NCBI RefSeq assembly: GCF_001045435.1
Contig: NZ_LFNG01000012.1
Location: 1-64,000, forward strand
Source of the DNA: Chryseobacterium koreense CCUG 49689
GTDB lineage: Bacteria; Bacteroidota; Bacteroidia; Flavobacteriales; Weeksellaceae
Direction of reading: 5' to 3'
DNA length: 64,000 bases
Part shown: one piece after another, positions 44,083 to 53,278 of the stretch
Layout: the number at the start of each line of letters is the position of its first letter
How positions within the stretch are numbered: position 1 is the first letter of the stretch
Translations under genes and position numbers: made by a program
The notes under the pieces: generated by a model
Databases searched by the model: none
What the model was told of the DNA's origin: nothing
The model's input: only the letters and a program-made list of their open reading frames with translations

Positions 44083-44238
44083 TTAGCTCCTCCTGCTCAT
44101 CAGAATTCTAAGAATATACCAAAACAGCAGCATCACCGACGCAAACAGCTGCAAAGATGCACCGACATACTGGTCAGTGGAATAGGTATTTTTCAGCTTG
44201 CTGGTTTCATAAAGAATGGATGCGGACGCCAAAATGAC
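44083..44238 (-). pseudogene. C-terminal fragment of a Bax inhibitor-1/YccA family membrane protein
   Basis: Read on the minus strand, 52 codons encode VILASASILYETSKLKNTYS...QLFASVMLLFWYILRILMSRRS and a stop. This is the last transmembrane part of a YccA/BI-1 family protein. No start codon or upstream part exists; the fragment begins 17 bp after the stop of the acyl-CoA reductase gene. A deletion seems to have fused the end of this gene to the 3' end of its neighbour. Confidence 0.75.
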
Positions 44239-44255
44239 CTAAACTTGCCGAAGCC

Positions 44256-45290
44256 TCAAACGACCTCCAAAAAACGCATGGTATCCAAATGATCGGCATA
44301 GGTATCCAAACCGGGATTTTGAGCTTCGCCGAAATTGATGGAATTCAGTCCCAATGCAGGATCCGCAACAATTGCCTGGATATTTTCCTCATTGGTCGCA
44401 ATGAAATCTTTCACGGCATCCAAACTTGAATATCTTGAAAAATTAATCACGGACAGCGGCGAAAACAGTCGCTCGTCCTCTTTCAGCATCACGAAATTAT
44501 TGTCCCAAAACTTCTCCTGGTTCAGCAGATAGATGGCCCGGTTGTATTCGTAATTATTGGCATAACTGTGGTGATTGATTATTTCTTTAAAATTCAAGAA
44601 ATTCTCAAATAATCTGTCGATTTTAAAATCTTCAGGGATGAAAATCCTGGTCACATTTCTGCAGCCCAAACCAAAATACCGGAAAATATCTTCCGCCAAA
44701 AGCTGGAGTTGCCCATCGGTTTCGTCGCCTTTCAAAACCGCGATAGAGGTTCTGTTTTTTCTAATGACGCTCAAGTGGTCCTTAAAATAATATTCCAGAT
44801 ATCTCGCTGTATTGTTGCTTCCGGTGGCAATCACCGCATCGAAATTCGCTAATCTTTCGGTCAATTCATAGCGCACATTTCCTGCGGAAAACCCATTCCA
44901 TTTCTCCAACAAATAAGGGATCATCCGTTTATCTTTTGACGAAAGTTTAATCATCGGTATATTTCCACTCAGCACTACCGAAATCACATCGTGGAATCCC
45001 ACCATTGGAATGTTTCCCGCCAAAATCAATCCTACTTTTTTAGGAATTTTAGCGATTTGATAATTTGAAAGCCATTTCTTTAAATTCTCCTCAGTGAGCA
45101 AATTAGCCCATTGCTTTAGGGCAAATTTTTGATTTTCGATGGTAAACCAGGAGTTTTCAATTTCCGATTTTCTCAATATTGTATAGCATTCTTCATCGAT
45201 TTCATCATAGTTTTCAGATTCTTTTTCTAAAAACGCTTTGATGAAATCACTTAGCTTGCAAAGTCCTGAAATTTGTTTTTCTATTGTCAT
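44256..45290 (-). CDS. Acyl-CoA reductase (LuxC-like)
   Basis: A 344-residue acyl-CoA reductase family protein, related to LuxC and the aldehyde dehydrogenase fold. Visible features: VGLILAGNIPMVGFHDVISVVLSGN (nucleotide-binding entry), IATGSNNTARYLEYYF, and GLGCRNVTRIFIPEDF containing the likely catalytic Cys. It would reduce fatty acyl-CoA to aldehyde. In flavobacteria this gene commonly sits divergent from a 4Fe-4S ferredoxin gene, as here with a 62-bp gap; the ferredoxin may not be its direct donor because LuxC uses NADPH. The 3' end is abutted by a membrane-protein fragment. Confidence 0.9.
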   Translation of the reverse strand: MTIEKQISGLCKLSDFIKAFLEKESENYDEIDEECYTILRKSEIENSWFTIENQKFALKQWANLLTEENLKKWLSNYQIAKIPKKVGLILAGNIPMVGFHDVISVVLSGNIPMIKLSSKDKRMIPYLLEKWNGFSAGNVRYELTERLANFDAVIATGSNNTARYLEYYFKDHLSVIRKNRTSIAVLKGDETDGQLQLLAEDIFRYFGLGCRNVTRIFIPEDFKIDRLFENFLNFKEIINHHSYANNYEYNRAIYLLNQEKFWDNNFVMLKEDERLFSPLSVINFSRYSSLDAVKDFIATNEENIQAIVADPALGLNSINFGEAQNPGLDTYADHLDTMRFLEVV

Positions 45291-45317
45291 TTTTGGAGAA
45301 AATTGTCGGATTTTTCG

Positions 45318-45325
45318 TAATTTTG
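45318..45325 (+). promoter_or_regulatory. Ferredoxin promoter box TAATTTTG
   Basis: A perfect TAnnTTTG box 27 bp upstream of the ferredoxin ATG; a TTG 22 bp upstream (45293-45295) may be the -33 element, overlapping the start of the divergent gene. Confidence 0.6.
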
Positions 45326-45352
45326 TGCAAATTTATAAATAATATATTAGCA

Positions 45353-45703
45353 ATGGCTATCAGAATAACCGATGAATGTATAAACTGCGGTGCTTGTGAA
45401 CCAGAATGTCCAAACAACGCAATTTATGAAGGAGCAGTAGATTGGCGTGCTTCCGATGGAACCGCCCTGAAAGGAAAAGTAGTGATGAAATCCGGTCTGA
45501 CCATAGATGCAGATGAGCCCCAAGAACCAGTTTCTGATGACATCTACTTTATCGTAACCGATAAGTGTACCGAATGTAAGGGATTCCACGAGGAACCGCA
45601 GTGTGCTGCAGTTTGTCCGGTGGACTGCTGTATTCCAGATGAGGACCATGTGGAGACTGATGATGAATTACTGGCGAAAAAAGCCTTCCTTCACGGCGAA
45701 TAA
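45353..45703 (+). CDS. 4Fe-4S ferredoxin (two-cluster type)
   Basis: A 116-residue ferredoxin from the ATG at 45353 (MAIRITDECINCG); a longer frame has an unlikely hydrophobic leader. The first cluster is bound by CINCGACEPEC and a later CP; the second by CTECKGFHEEPQCAAVCPVDCC, which has the insertion typical of Allochromatium-type ferredoxins. A 35-residue insert (residues 25-65) separates the two. It carries electrons in the cytoplasm. Single gene with its own promoter and terminator. Confidence 0.95.
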   Translation: MAIRITDECINCGACEPECPNNAIYEGAVDWRASDGTALKGKVVMKSGLTIDADEPQEPVSDDIYFIVTDKCTECKGFHEEPQCAAVCPVDCCIPDEDHVETDDELLAKKAFLHGE

Positions 45704-45708
45704 TATTC

Positions 45709-45735
45709 CGCTCACTATTGTGGGCGATTTTTTTT
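45709..45735 (+). terminator. Rho-independent terminator after ferredoxin
   Basis: CGCTCAC-TATT-GTGGGCG stem followed by eight T residues, 6 bp after the stop. Confidence 0.85.
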
Positions 45736-45851
45736 AAAAAAGATGTTAGAAAAAAAAGAGTGAAGCAAAAAAAACTTCGCTCAATCATCTTCGCCTCAGG
45801 TTTTTTCCGGCCCAATAAAAAGTTGATATCTAAATCACAAAAAAAATAAAA

Positions 45852-46916
45852 ATGAGTAAAAAACACAATTTCAGCGCAGGACCATGCATTTTGCCGCAGG
45901 AAGTTTTCGAAAAATCAGCACAGGCGATTTTAGATTTCAATGGAATCGGCTTGTCTATTCTCGAAATTTCACACCGAAGCAAAGACTTTGTGCCGGTGAT
46001 GGAAGAAGCGAGAGCAATCGTAAAACGTTTGCTGAAACTTGGTGACGATTATGAGGTGGTTTATCTGGGAGGAGGAGCAAGCCTTCAATTTTTAATGGTG
46101 CCTTTCAACCTCATGAAAGCGGAAAATGGAAAAGCGGCCTATTTGGATACCGGAACCTGGGCGGCTAACGCGATTAAGGAGGCAAAACATTTGGGACAAG
46201 TCGATGTGGTGGCTTCTTCCAAAGATGAAAACTATTCCTATATTCCGAAAAATTATACGGTTGGTGAAGGTTACGACTATTTTCACTGCACATCCAACAA
46301 TACCATTTACGGAACCCAGATGAAAACTTTCCCGGATGTGCCCACTTCTTTGGTTTGTGATATGAGTTCGGATATTTTTTCCAGGGTTTTGGACTTTTCA
46401 AAATTCGATTTGATTTATGCGGGAGCTCAGAAAAATATGGGTCCTGCCGGAGTGACCATGGTTTGCGTGAAAAAGGATATCTTGGGAAAAACCGGTAGAA
46501 ACATTCCATCATATCTGGATTATTCGCTTCACATCAAGAAAGAATCCATGTTCAATACCCCGCCTGTGTTTCCGGTTTATGCAACACTTTTAACGCTCCA
46601 ACATTTAGAAAATAATGGCGGAATAGCAGCTGCGGAAATCAGAAACGAAGCCAAAGCCAAACTGCTCTATGGTGAAATCGACCGCAATCCAATGTTTGAG
46701 ACTTTCTGCAAAGAAGAAGACCGTTCTTTAATGAATGTTTCTTTCAAATTGACCGACGAATCCAAAAAAGAGGAATTCGACAATGCTTGGAAAGCAGCAG
46801 GAATCAATGGTTTGAATGGGCACAGAAGTTTGGGAGGATACCGGGCAAGTTTATATAATGCTCTTCCAATAGAAAGTGTTCAAGTTTTAGTGGAGGTGAT
46901 GAATTCCATCAAATAA
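45852..46916 (+). CDS. serC: Phosphoserine aminotransferase
   Basis: A 354-residue PLP enzyme converting 3-phosphohydroxypyruvate to phosphoserine, step two of serine synthesis. The start MSKKHNFSAGPCILP is diagnostic. Substrate-binding GGGASLQF, and the PLP lysine in YAGAQKNMGPAG, are present. Full length. It heads the serC-serA-DUF1015 cluster, with serA following after 40 bp. Confidence 0.97.
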   Translation: MSKKHNFSAGPCILPQEVFEKSAQAILDFNGIGLSILEISHRSKDFVPVMEEARAIVKRLLKLGDDYEVVYLGGGASLQFLMVPFNLMKAENGKAAYLDTGTWAANAIKEAKHLGQVDVVASSKDENYSYIPKNYTVGEGYDYFHCTSNNTIYGTQMKTFPDVPTSLVCDMSSDIFSRVLDFSKFDLIYAGAQKNMGPAGVTMVCVKKDILGKTGRNIPSYLDYSLHIKKESMFNTPPVFPVYATLLTLQHLENNGGIAAAEIRNEAKAKLLYGEIDRNPMFETFCKEEDRSLMNVSFKLTDESKKEEFDNAWKAAGINGLNGHRSLGGYRASLYNALPIESVQVLVEVMNSIK

Positions 46917-46956
46917 GAATTTCAAATTTTGATTTAGCACAGTTCAAGTTATTATA

Positions 46957-47916
46957 ATGAGAGTTTTAGCAAACGACGGAATTTCCAAGGCAGGTGAAAA
47001 CGTACTGAAAGAGGCCGGAATTGAGCTGGTGGAAGCAAAAGTTTCCCAGGAACATTTGGCCCACTTTATCAATGAAAACCAAATTGACGTTTTATTGGTA
47101 AGAAGTGCCACCAAAGTTAGGCAGGATTTGATCGATGCTTGTCCTTCCCTGAAAATCATCGGAAGAGGCGGTGTTGGGATGGACAACATAGATGTGGAAT
47201 ATGCGATAGACAAAGGGCTCTATGTGATCAATACCCCGAATGCTTCTTCCAGATCGGTAGCAGAAATGGTTTTCGCCCATTTCTTTTCGTTGGCAAGGTT
47301 CCTGCATGAATCCAACCGGATGATGCCTCTGGAAGGGGAAACCAATTTCACGGCGCTGAAAAAATCTTATTCCAAGGCCCACGAACTCGAAGGCAAAACT
47401 TTGGGCGTTATTGGTTTTGGTGGAATTGGTCAGGAAGTAGTGAAAATGGGGATTTCTTTAGGTATGAAAGTAAAAGTGTTGACCAGGACACCCCATACCA
47501 AGACGTTAACCCTTCAATTTTTTGATGGTCAAAAGTTGAATTTCGAGGTATCTTCCAATAATAATATGGACGAATTCCTGAAAGACACTGATTTCATCAG
47601 CATCAATACGCCAAAAACCGACACGTACATTTTAGACACCCCACAATTTGAAAAAATGAAGACGGGCGTTTTCATCGTGAACACCGCAAGAGGTGGCGTG
47701 ATCAATGAAGTCACCCTACTCGACTATATCGAATCGGGGAAAATTGCAGGAGCTGCGTTGGATGTTTTCGAAAACGAACCTACTCCCGAACTTGCGATCC
47801 TGATGAACCCCAATTTGTCACTTTCGCCACATTTGGGAGGGAACACGCTGGATGCGCAAGACAAAATCGGAGTAGAGCTTGCTTCGCAAATTATAGAGAT
47901 TAAAAAGAATTTATAA
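46957..47916 (+). CDS. serA: D-3-phosphoglycerate dehydrogenase, short form
   Basis: A 319-residue NAD-dependent dehydrogenase making phosphohydroxypyruvate, step one of serine synthesis. Rossmann motif GVIGFGGIGQEV; substrate-binding RGGVGMDNIDVEYA; catalytic R-E-H set in NTARGGVINE, FENEP and SPHLGGNT. It lacks the C-terminal ACT regulatory domain of the long forms, so feedback by serine through that domain is not expected. Between serC and the DUF1015 gene in one operon. Confidence 0.95.
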   Translation: MRVLANDGISKAGENVLKEAGIELVEAKVSQEHLAHFINENQIDVLLVRSATKVRQDLIDACPSLKIIGRGGVGMDNIDVEYAIDKGLYVINTPNASSRSVAEMVFAHFFSLARFLHESNRMMPLEGETNFTALKKSYSKAHELEGKTLGVIGFGGIGQEVVKMGISLGMKVKVLTRTPHTKTLTLQFFDGQKLNFEVSSNNNMDEFLKDTDFISINTPKTDTYILDTPQFEKMKTGVFIVNTARGGVINEVTLLDYIESGKIAGAALDVFENEPTPELAILMNPNLSLSPHLGGNTLDAQDKIGVELASQIIEIKKNL

Positions 47917-47922
47917 GAGCCT

Positions 47923-49164
47923 ATGCCTATATTTAGACCTTTTCGCGGCGTTCGTCCGAGTGATGATTACGTCGAAGTTTTTCCCACACATCCTTTGGAT
48001 AACTTCTCTCAGGAAGAGATCAACAAGAAAGCCCAGGTGGACTCATCTTATATTCAGATGATCAAACCTTTTGTGGTAAGCAAATCGAAAGATGTGGACC
48101 GAAATTTAAGGAAAATCAGGACTAATTTTGAAGAACTTTTGGAGGAGAAAAAACTCGTTCAGGACAATTCGTCCTACTATCTTTATGAACAGTTTTTGCC
48201 CAACAAAACCGTATTTCGCGGACTGCTTGGTTTGGTGAGCGTGGAAGATTTCCGAAATGGGAAAATAAAAAAACATGAATCCACACTGACCAGCAAGAAG
48301 GAAAAACTAGCCTATTATCTGGAAAAAGTAAACATACAGGCGGAACCTGTTTTGCTCACCTACATGGCGAATCCGAAAGTGGAATTGCTGATGAACCATG
48401 AGGAAAAAAATGTCCCAATCCTGAACTATTTGGATGACAGCGGAATACGCCACAAAGTCTGGAAAATAGACAACCGATTGAAAATGCAGCAATTTAAGGA
48501 AGTTTTGGAGCAAATTGATTCCTTCTACATTGCCGATGGTCACCACAGAATCGGCTCCACCGCTCTGAATGCCAAAAACCTTCGCGAAAAAAACAAAAAG
48601 CATACAGGAACCGAGCATTACAATTACGTTTACAGTTTCATCGTTTCCAACCAGTCCATTAAAATCCATGATTACAACAGACTTTTGGCAGATTTAAACG
48701 GACTCACCGAAAACCAGTTTCTGAAAAAAATAGAGAAAAACTTTTTGGTTCACAACAAAGGCGAAACTCCCTATTATCCATCCCAAAAATTCCACATTTC
48801 GATGTATTTGGGTGGAAACTTCTATTCGCTCCACGTAAAACATGATTTGCGGAAAAAACAAAGCGAAATGAACGATTTGGATCATTTTCTTTTGGAGGAA
48901 TTTGTTTTTAAAGATATATTGGGAATCGACGATCCCAAAACTACAGACAAAATCACCTATATCAAAGGAAATTCCGGAATCCAGGGAATTATGAGCATTA
49001 AAGAAAAAGTAGATTCCGGCGAATTCAAGGTTGGCTTTGGGATTCATCCGCTCAGTTTCAGTGATCTTCTGAAGGTTTCCGACAAAAACATCAAGATGCC
49101 GCCAAAGTGTACCTACATTGAACCGAAATTGGTAACAGCTTTGGTGATGTATGATATGAAATAA
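47923..49164 (+). CDS. DUF1015 family protein
   Basis: A 413-residue DUF1015 protein (PFRGVRPSDDYVEVFPTHPLD at the start; YIADGHHRIGSTALN in the middle; GFGIHPLSFSDLLKVSD near the end). The family is widely linked to serine biosynthesis genes and has been proposed as a SerB-independent phosphatase or kinase-like enzyme; the activity is not established. It starts 6 bp after serA, so it is the third gene of the serine operon. The HHR motif may be catalytic. No serB is in the window. Confidence 0.93.
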   Translation: MPIFRPFRGVRPSDDYVEVFPTHPLDNFSQEEINKKAQVDSSYIQMIKPFVVSKSKDVDRNLRKIRTNFEELLEEKKLVQDNSSYYLYEQFLPNKTVFRGLLGLVSVEDFRNGKIKKHESTLTSKKEKLAYYLEKVNIQAEPVLLTYMANPKVELLMNHEEKNVPILNYLDDSGIRHKVWKIDNRLKMQQFKEVLEQIDSFYIADGHHRIGSTALNAKNLREKNKKHTGTEHYNYVYSFIVSNQSIKIHDYNRLLADLNGLTENQFLKKIEKNFLVHNKGETPYYPSQKFHISMYLGGNFYSLHVKHDLRKKQSEMNDLDHFLLEEFVFKDILGIDDPKTTDKITYIKGNSGIQGIMSIKEKVDSGEFKVGFGIHPLSFSDLLKVSDKNIKMPPKCTYIEPKLVTALVMYDMK

Positions 49165-49170
49165 TTTCTT

Positions 49171-49178
49171 TACATTTG
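49171..49178 (+). promoter_or_regulatory. TACATTTG promoter box for the M28 peptidase gene
   Basis: A perfect TAnnTTTG box, 23 bp upstream of the ATG and just after the DUF1015 stop. No clear -33 TTG. Confidence 0.5.
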
Positions 49179-49201
49179 AATCTCAATTCTGAATACGAAC
49201 A

Positions 49202-50566
49202 ATGAAAACAGCCCTCATCAAAATACTTCCGCTCTTTCTGGGCGGATTTTTATTTGCTCAACCCAAAGCAGACTCCATCCAATTCAAAAATATTTCCGAC
49301 GAAATTCTGGTAAACAGTACCGCTTATGAAAACCTGCGTGATTTAACCAAAAACATCGGTCACCGACTGAGCGGTTCCGCTGCTTATGAAAAGGCGACAG
49401 ATTGGGCGGTTCAAAAACTTAAAGAAGCCGGTGCCGACAAAGTCTGGAAGGAAGAAGTGATGGTTCCGGTTTGGGAAAGAGGAAAAGAATCCCTCCAAAT
49501 TAAAACCGAGAACGGCACATGGAAACCCTTAAATATGCTGTCACTGGGAAATTCTGAAGGTACCAAAGGAAAAGATGTGGAAGCTGAAATCATCTTTGTG
49601 AAAAACCGGGAAGATTTCGACAAGCTCCCCGAAAGTCAAGTGAAAGGCAAAATCGTTTTCTTTAATTATGCCTTTAACCAAAAATTCATAAATACCGGAC
49701 AAGCCTACGTAGATGCGGGAATCTACCGACGATCCGCAGCAAGTTGGGCCGGAAAAAAAGGCGCCAAAGCAGTGATGATCCGTTCGCTTTCTTCAGCTTT
49801 CGATGATGTTCCCCACACCGGTGCGATGCGTTACGACAAAGACGACACCGCGAAAATCCCGATTGTGGCAATTGGGGCAAAAAGCGCTGAAGAGCTTGAA
49901 AAAGCCTTAAAAACACAAAAGATTTTCGCCAAGCTGAATTCCAACTGCACCATGAAGGGCGAAAAACTTTCGCATTCCGTGATCGGTGAAATTACCGGAA
50001 ACAAAGACCAAAGTGTCATCGTGGTGAGCGGGCATTTAGATTCGTGGGATGTTGGCGAAGGCGCTCATGACGATGGAGCCGGAATCGTGCAAAGCATCGA
50101 GGTTTTGAGGACCTTCAAAAAACTGGGCATCAAAAATAACCACACGATTCGCGTGGTCTGCTTTGCCAATGAGGAAAACGGAGTTCGCGGCGGAAACCAG
50201 TATGCCGAAAACATCCAAAAGAAAAATGAAAAGCATATCTTCGCTATAGAAAGTGACGGTGGCGGATTCACTCCGCGCGGAATTGCTTTGGTGATGAGTC
50301 CGGAAAAAAAGAAAGAAGTGCAATCCTGGCGAAACCTTTTCCTTCCATATGGCGTTTATCATTTTGAATATGAATATGCCGGAACCGACATTGAACCGAT
50401 GAAAAAACTCGGTGTTCCTTTAGCAGAGCTCGTTCCCGATTCGCAAAGGTATTTCGACATTCACCACACGTCGGAAGACACCTTTGAAAAAGTAAATCGC
50501 CGCGAACTGCTTTTGGGAGCGGTTGCGATGGGACAGCTGATTTGGATGGTGGATGAGAACTGGTGA
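49202..50566 (+). CDS. Exported M28-family zinc aminopeptidase
   Basis: A 454-residue secreted peptidase with a signal peptide (LIKILPLFLGGFLFAQP). It has a PA domain insert (residues 120-210) and an M28 catalytic domain. The two zinc ions would be bound by SGHLDSWD (His, Asp nearby), HDDGAG (Asp), NEENG (the catalytic Glu and Glu ligand), ESDGG (Asp) and DIHHTSEDT (His). It removes N-terminal residues from peptides outside the cytoplasm. Its own promoter box lies just upstream. Confidence 0.95.
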   Translation: MKTALIKILPLFLGGFLFAQPKADSIQFKNISDEILVNSTAYENLRDLTKNIGHRLSGSAAYEKATDWAVQKLKEAGADKVWKEEVMVPVWERGKESLQIKTENGTWKPLNMLSLGNSEGTKGKDVEAEIIFVKNREDFDKLPESQVKGKIVFFNYAFNQKFINTGQAYVDAGIYRRSAASWAGKKGAKAVMIRSLSSAFDDVPHTGAMRYDKDDTAKIPIVAIGAKSAEELEKALKTQKIFAKLNSNCTMKGEKLSHSVIGEITGNKDQSVIVVSGHLDSWDVGEGAHDDGAGIVQSIEVLRTFKKLGIKNNHTIRVVCFANEENGVRGGNQYAENIQKKNEKHIFAIESDGGGFTPRGIALVMSPEKKKEVQSWRNLFLPYGVYHFEYEYAGTDIEPMKKLGVPLAELVPDSQRYFDIHHTSEDTFEKVNRRELLLGAVAMGQLIWMVDENW

Positions 50567-50658
50567 GATGATTATGAATGCGGATTTTCGATAGTTATCG
50601 GAAAGCGCAATAATATTTTAGTTACAGTGAATTATCAGTAATTTTTATAAAAAGCGAC

Positions 50659-51699
50659 GTGACAAAAACTTTTGTTATTTTTCTCGTTTATTGCAATTTG
50701 ATTTTATTTGGACAGAATAATTTTCAAAAAATCGATAGCATCGCAAATTCGAAAAAGTATCATGGAAATCTTTACACTCTTGTAAATGATTTAACGCAAG
50801 ACTTTGGTAGTGATTTAGAAAAAACCAGATCAATTTATTCTTGGATAACGGCAAACATTCGCTATGATTACAAACTGTTTAATAAAGGTAAACGCACCAT
50901 AACTTTCAAGTGTAAAAACCAAGAAGATTGTTCGATAAAAAAACAAGAATTTGAAAACAATCTTATACAGGGCGTTTTGAGGAAAAAAAGAGGAATTTGC
51001 TCCGGATATTCCAGCCTTTTCAAGAAAATGTGCGATATCGCCAAGATAAGGTGTCAAATTATAGACGGATTTGTTAAAACAAAATCTTACCACATTGGAA
51101 ATACCGGAATTTTAGACCATTCGTGGAATGCCGTCATCATAGATAATCAAACTTATTTCGTGGATTTAACATGGGCAGCGGGATATTGTGAAAGTAATGA
51201 AAAAGGAAAACTCACGCAATTTGTGCAAAAAAAAAATGATTTCTATTGGTTTACCCCAGTTGAAAAATTTACAGTTGATCACTTTCCAAAAAATCCCGAG
51301 AAAATTCAAGACTTTCAAATTTCAAAGGAAGATTATAGAGATCAACCCTATATTGCAAAAGAGATCGTTCCGTTTATTGAAATTCAATTTCCAAAACAGG
51401 GAATTCTAAAGCCAAAGATTGGGGATTCCATAAATTTCAGTTTTAAATATCCTGAAAATATCCATAAGATACAGATCAATACAAATCTAAAACGAAATCC
51501 AAAATTTTATTTTACAAATAAAAATGGTGAAAGCGTTTTTAATCAAAAAGCATACCTAAAACAGGATTATGTTGATTTTCAGAACATAAACGGTTTATAC
51601 CGATTTTCATATTTTGTGGAAAATGATGAGTTGAGATATATCGAAATTCTATTTGATTATAATCTAAAAATGAAATACCTGGTAAGAATTGAAAATTAA
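50659..51699 (+). CDS. Exported transglutaminase-like protein
   Basis: A 346-residue protein starting at GTG, with a signal peptide (FVIFLVYCNLILFGQ). A transglutaminase-like (papain-fold) domain has the catalytic Cys in KKRGICSGYSSLF, His in LDHSWNAVII and Asp in FVDLTWAAG. Residues 30-80 show the usual SIYSWITANIRYD. The C-terminal ~120 residues are beta-rich. The family often acts as proteases or on peptide bonds outside the cell; the substrate is unknown. The dgkA gene starts 1 bp after its stop, so they form an operon. Confidence 0.9.
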   Translation: MTKTFVIFLVYCNLILFGQNNFQKIDSIANSKKYHGNLYTLVNDLTQDFGSDLEKTRSIYSWITANIRYDYKLFNKGKRTITFKCKNQEDCSIKKQEFENNLIQGVLRKKRGICSGYSSLFKKMCDIAKIRCQIIDGFVKTKSYHIGNTGILDHSWNAVIIDNQTYFVDLTWAAGYCESNEKGKLTQFVQKKNDFYWFTPVEKFTVDHFPKNPEKIQDFQISKEDYRDQPYIAKEIVPFIEIQFPKQGILKPKIGDSINFSFKYPENIHKIQINTNLKRNPKFYFTNKNGESVFNQKAYLKQDYVDFQNINGLYRFSYFVENDELRYIEILFDYNLKMKYLVRIEN

Positions 51700-51700
51700 G

Positions 51701-52054
51701 ATGCGAAAACCTCCATTCCATAAAAGTGTAGGAAACGCCATTCGCGGCGTGATCTGGATGCTGAAATCCGAACGGAATTTCCAGCTGGAGGTTTTGGCTT
51801 TGGCCATCAATCTTTTTCTCATTATTTTTTTAAAATTGCAAACAGCCGATGCCGCGCTGATTCTTTTGGTCTGCTTTGCAGTTTTAAGTCTGGAAATCCT
51901 CAATACCTGCGTTGAAAAAATCTGCGACATCATTCAGCCGGAATTTGATGAAAGGATTAAAGTCATTAAAGACATTGCCGCCGCTGCAGTTCTGCTGATG
52001 GCGTTTGCTTCGGTTTTGGTCGGAGTTTTGGTGTACTGGAAGTATCTTTTCTAA
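51701..52054 (+). CDS. dgkA: Diacylglycerol kinase (DgkA family)
   Basis: A 117-residue membrane kinase from the ATG at 51701. It phosphorylates diacylglycerol or undecaprenol. Conserved motifs SERNFQLEV and SLEILNTCVEKICD...IKVIKDIAAAAVLL are present, with three membrane helices (residues ~32-50, 52-70, 90-112). Active as a trimer in the inner membrane. Directly downstream of the transglutaminase-like gene. Confidence 0.95.
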   Translation: MRKPPFHKSVGNAIRGVIWMLKSERNFQLEVLALAINLFLIIFLKLQTADAALILLVCFAVLSLEILNTCVEKICDIIQPEFDERIKVIKDIAAAAVLLMAFASVLVGVLVYWKYLF

Positions 52055-52214
52055 AATGAAAATTCTCCATGAATTCCACCGATTCTTCACTATTTTAGGT
52101 CCTCAATCCGGTTCAGAACCGCAGTTGTTCGTTATTCCGAACACCGTGCTGCTAAGCGAAGCATCTGTTTAATACGCAGGTAATTCCCAAATAATATTTG
52201 CACATAGCGGCAAT

Positions 52215-52988
52215 CTAACTTGAAAAACCCTCAAAGGAAGTTCTCGCCGTATCATAACCGATGTCGAAAATTTCGTGCAGCCGTTCCGGTTTCCGCTCAA
52301 AAGTTCCGTACTGAGACAGTTTTTTTGAGGTAATCAGCCAATCACAATAAGCGAATTTGTAAAATTCTGTGCGGTAAGAAAGCAGGTCATAAGAACGGGA
52401 AACCACTGCTCGAATCGAATTAAGATGTTCAACAGTAATTTCCTGCGGTGGCGAAACGAAAACGCCGATCATCTTTTCACATTCATGCTGGATGATATCA
52501 GCCGGAAAATTGTTCAGCACGCCACCATCACTGTACATTTCATCTCCCACGAGATATGGGGTTGTAATCCCGGGAATGGAACAAGACGCGATAATGGCGT
52601 CGATAATCTTGAAATCCTTTTCAAAAATCTTCTGAGTTCCGGAAACAAGTTCTGTAGCGACAATTCGTACGTCTTTCTTCAAATCACCAATCGCCATGTC
52701 ATGAAAGACCGGTTCCAAATAATTGCGAAAAATTTTCGAAGAAACCAATCCAGGTTTATTGAAGGCAAAATGCCGCCAATTAAAGAAATACACCGAATGG
52801 AAAAAATCCAGAATTTCTTCCGGAGATTTCCCCACCGCATACATCGCACCCACGATAGATCCAGCACTGCAGCATGCCAGGATTTCCGGCTCAATATTTT
52901 TTTCATTCAAAAACTTGATCACTCCCGCATGTGCGACACCTTTTGTTCCGCCTCCGGATAAAACCAGTCCGAGCTTTTTCTTTTCCAT
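52215..52988 (-). CDS. Patatin-like phospholipase
   Basis: A 257-residue patatin-family acyl hydrolase. The oxyanion motif GGGTKG (12-17) and the Asp of the catalytic dyad in YSDGGVLNNFP are clear. The nucleophile elbow reads CCSAGS, so the usual first Gly of GxSxG is Cys; Ser41 remains. It may still be active. No signal peptide, cytoplasmic. Single gene. The 160 bp before it contains nothing recognised. Confidence 0.9.
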   Translation of the reverse strand: MEKKKLGLVLSGGGTKGVAHAGVIKFLNEKNIEPEILACCSAGSIVGAMYAVGKSPEEILDFFHSVYFFNWRHFAFNKPGLVSSKIFRNYLEPVFHDMAIGDLKKDVRIVATELVSGTQKIFEKDFKIIDAIIASCSIPGITTPYLVGDEMYSDGGVLNNFPADIIQHECEKMIGVFVSPPQEITVEHLNSIRAVVSRSYDLLSYRTEFYKFAYCDWLITSKKLSQYGTFERKPERLHEIFDIGYDTARTSFEGFSS

Positions 52989-53192
52989 ATGTAATCAAAA
53001 GTAAGAAATATACAAAAAACGACTACTACTCTGTGAAGAAAAAGATATGCAGTTCCTTTAATTCATCAGAAAAAAAAATGATGATGATGGTGTTCTCCAT
53101 CAAATATCAAAGTATTACTATAATTTTTCCTGGCAAAAGCGTCAAATAAATTTCAGATAAACTGTTTTTAAGAGCATAAATTCTTCAAAACA

Positions 53193-53220
53193 AAAACCAC
53201 CGAATCATTCCGATGGTTTT
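53193..53220 (-). terminator. Rho-independent terminator after lpd
   Basis: On the minus strand AAAACCATCGG and CGGTGGTTTT form a stem around an AATGATT loop, followed by T residues. It lies about 60 bp after the lpd stop. Confidence 0.75.
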
Positions 53221-53278
53221 ATTTATTTATAAAAAGAACTTCGTTATACTAAACTCTTTACTTTTTATTTGCTTCAAA

